Shown in pieces: positions 4,751 to 5,221 of a DNA stretch of 5,221 nucleotides. Source of the DNA: Candidatus Gastranaerophilales bacterium (lineage in GTDB: Bacteria > Cyanobacteriota > Vampirovibrionia > Gastranaerophilales > Gastranaerophilaceae); assembly GCA_021205645.1 (NCBI GenBank), contig JAJPXE010000180.1, positions 1-5,221 of the forward strand, written 5' to 3'. Each line of letters begins with the position of its first letter. The stretch's first letter is position 1. The notes below the pieces were generated by a model. It saw only the letters and a program-made list of their open reading frames with translations. It had not been told where the DNA came from and did no database searches. A program made the translations under genes and the position numbers.

Positions 4751-5221
4751 TTTATTCACATAATTTTGGAAATTATCTTCATCACGTTTAAGTCCTGCAA
4801 GTACTTCATAGACATAAACCGTAACTGCGCCTGAAAAACAGTTCATCAAAGCGCACAAGATTGCAACAAAGAACATCAGGAACAACAGTACGACAAAAGT
4901 AGCACCGGAAGAAAAGCAAGTTCTGATAACAGCTCCTGCCCAACTGTTAAACAAAAAACTTATCAAGACAGACAGCGGCACAAACACGCAGGAAAACGCA
5001 ATAAACGATGAAAATCCTATAACCGCACCGATTATACCACCCTCTTTTATGGTTAAATCTCCAAGGATATTATTCTTTTTAAGATAAACGATAATCCCTG
5101 CCGACAGAGCAATAAAATAAAGTGTAAAAACAATTGTGCCGATAAACGGAATTGGTGTAACCAGACCGGCAATTACGCCTATCAATAAGCTAAATACACT
5201 TATTTGTTTAAGTAATAATAC
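4748..5221 (-). CDS. Small multi-span membrane protein, 5' end outside window
   Basis: An unrecognised integral membrane protein; 157 residues are visible. The frame stays open to the right edge of the window: the codons from 5221 read VLLLKQISVFSL and continue into LIGVIAGL. The first in-frame start-like codon is a TTG at 5185 with no ribosome-binding site, inside a hydrophobic segment, so the true start most likely lies beyond the window. Probable membrane segments, numbered from the first visible residue: about 7-22, 25-47, 62-91 and 107-138. There is a charged link between the second and third (LKKNNILGDLTIKEGG) and a charged, probably cytoplasmic tail (GLKRDEDNFQNYVNK). Glycine-rich helices and prolines (TPIPF, VPL) are notable. 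It is encoded eight bases before mtnA, so it is co-expressed with it. A link to methylthioribose metabolism cannot be inferred from this; it could be a structural or transport-related membrane protein. Confidence 0.75.
   Translation of the reverse strand, partial: VLLLKQISVFSLLIGVIAGLVTPIPFIGTIVFTLYFIALSAGIIVYLKKNNILGDLTIKEGGIIGAVIGFSSFIAFSCVFVPLSVLISFLFNSWAGAVIRTCFSSGATFVVLLFLMFFVAILCALMNCFSGAVTVYVYEVLAGLKRDEDNFQNYVNK

Overview
The window is AT-rich bacterial DNA with three complete protein genes, at least one more cut by the right edge, and two structured intergenic regions. From left to right: about 110 bases of upstream DNA, possibly with the start of a divergent gene; a secreted alpha-amylase-family (GH13) protein on the + strand (111-1655); a 334-base gap with a compact GC-rich palindromic element (about 1772-1847); gatB on the + strand (1990-3435); a 239-base convergent gap with two 31-base direct repeats and several hairpins; mtnA on the - strand (3675-4739); and, immediately upstream of mtnA, a small multi-span membrane protein on the - strand that runs off the right edge (4748-5221).

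gatB encodes the B subunit of the tRNA-dependent amidotransferase that makes Gln-tRNA(Gln) and/or Asn-tRNA(Asn). mtnA encodes methylthioribose-1-phosphate isomerase of methionine salvage. Both are ordinary housekeeping enzymes with all recognisable motifs intact. The membrane protein and mtnA are separated by 8 bases, and the mtnA ribosome-binding site overlaps the upstream stop codon, so they almost certainly share a transcript. The GH13 protein is unrelated to these and acts outside the cytoplasm; it keeps the three catalytic acids but has lost the Asn-His pair of conserved region I.

Lineage is inferred only. The GatB sequence is close in wording to cyanobacterial-type GatB, and the mix of AT-rich DNA, a non-photosynthetic gene set and a GH13 protein of this kind would fit a non-photosynthetic cyanobacterial relative such as Gastranaerophilales (Vampirovibrionia/Melainabacteria). 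No rRNA or lineage marker is present to prove it.

No defence system, CRISPR array, tRNA, rRNA, transposase or phage gene is visible. The parts least explained by known genes are the repeat/hairpin block between gatB and mtnA, the palindromic element before gatB, and the altered active-site region of the GH13 protein.
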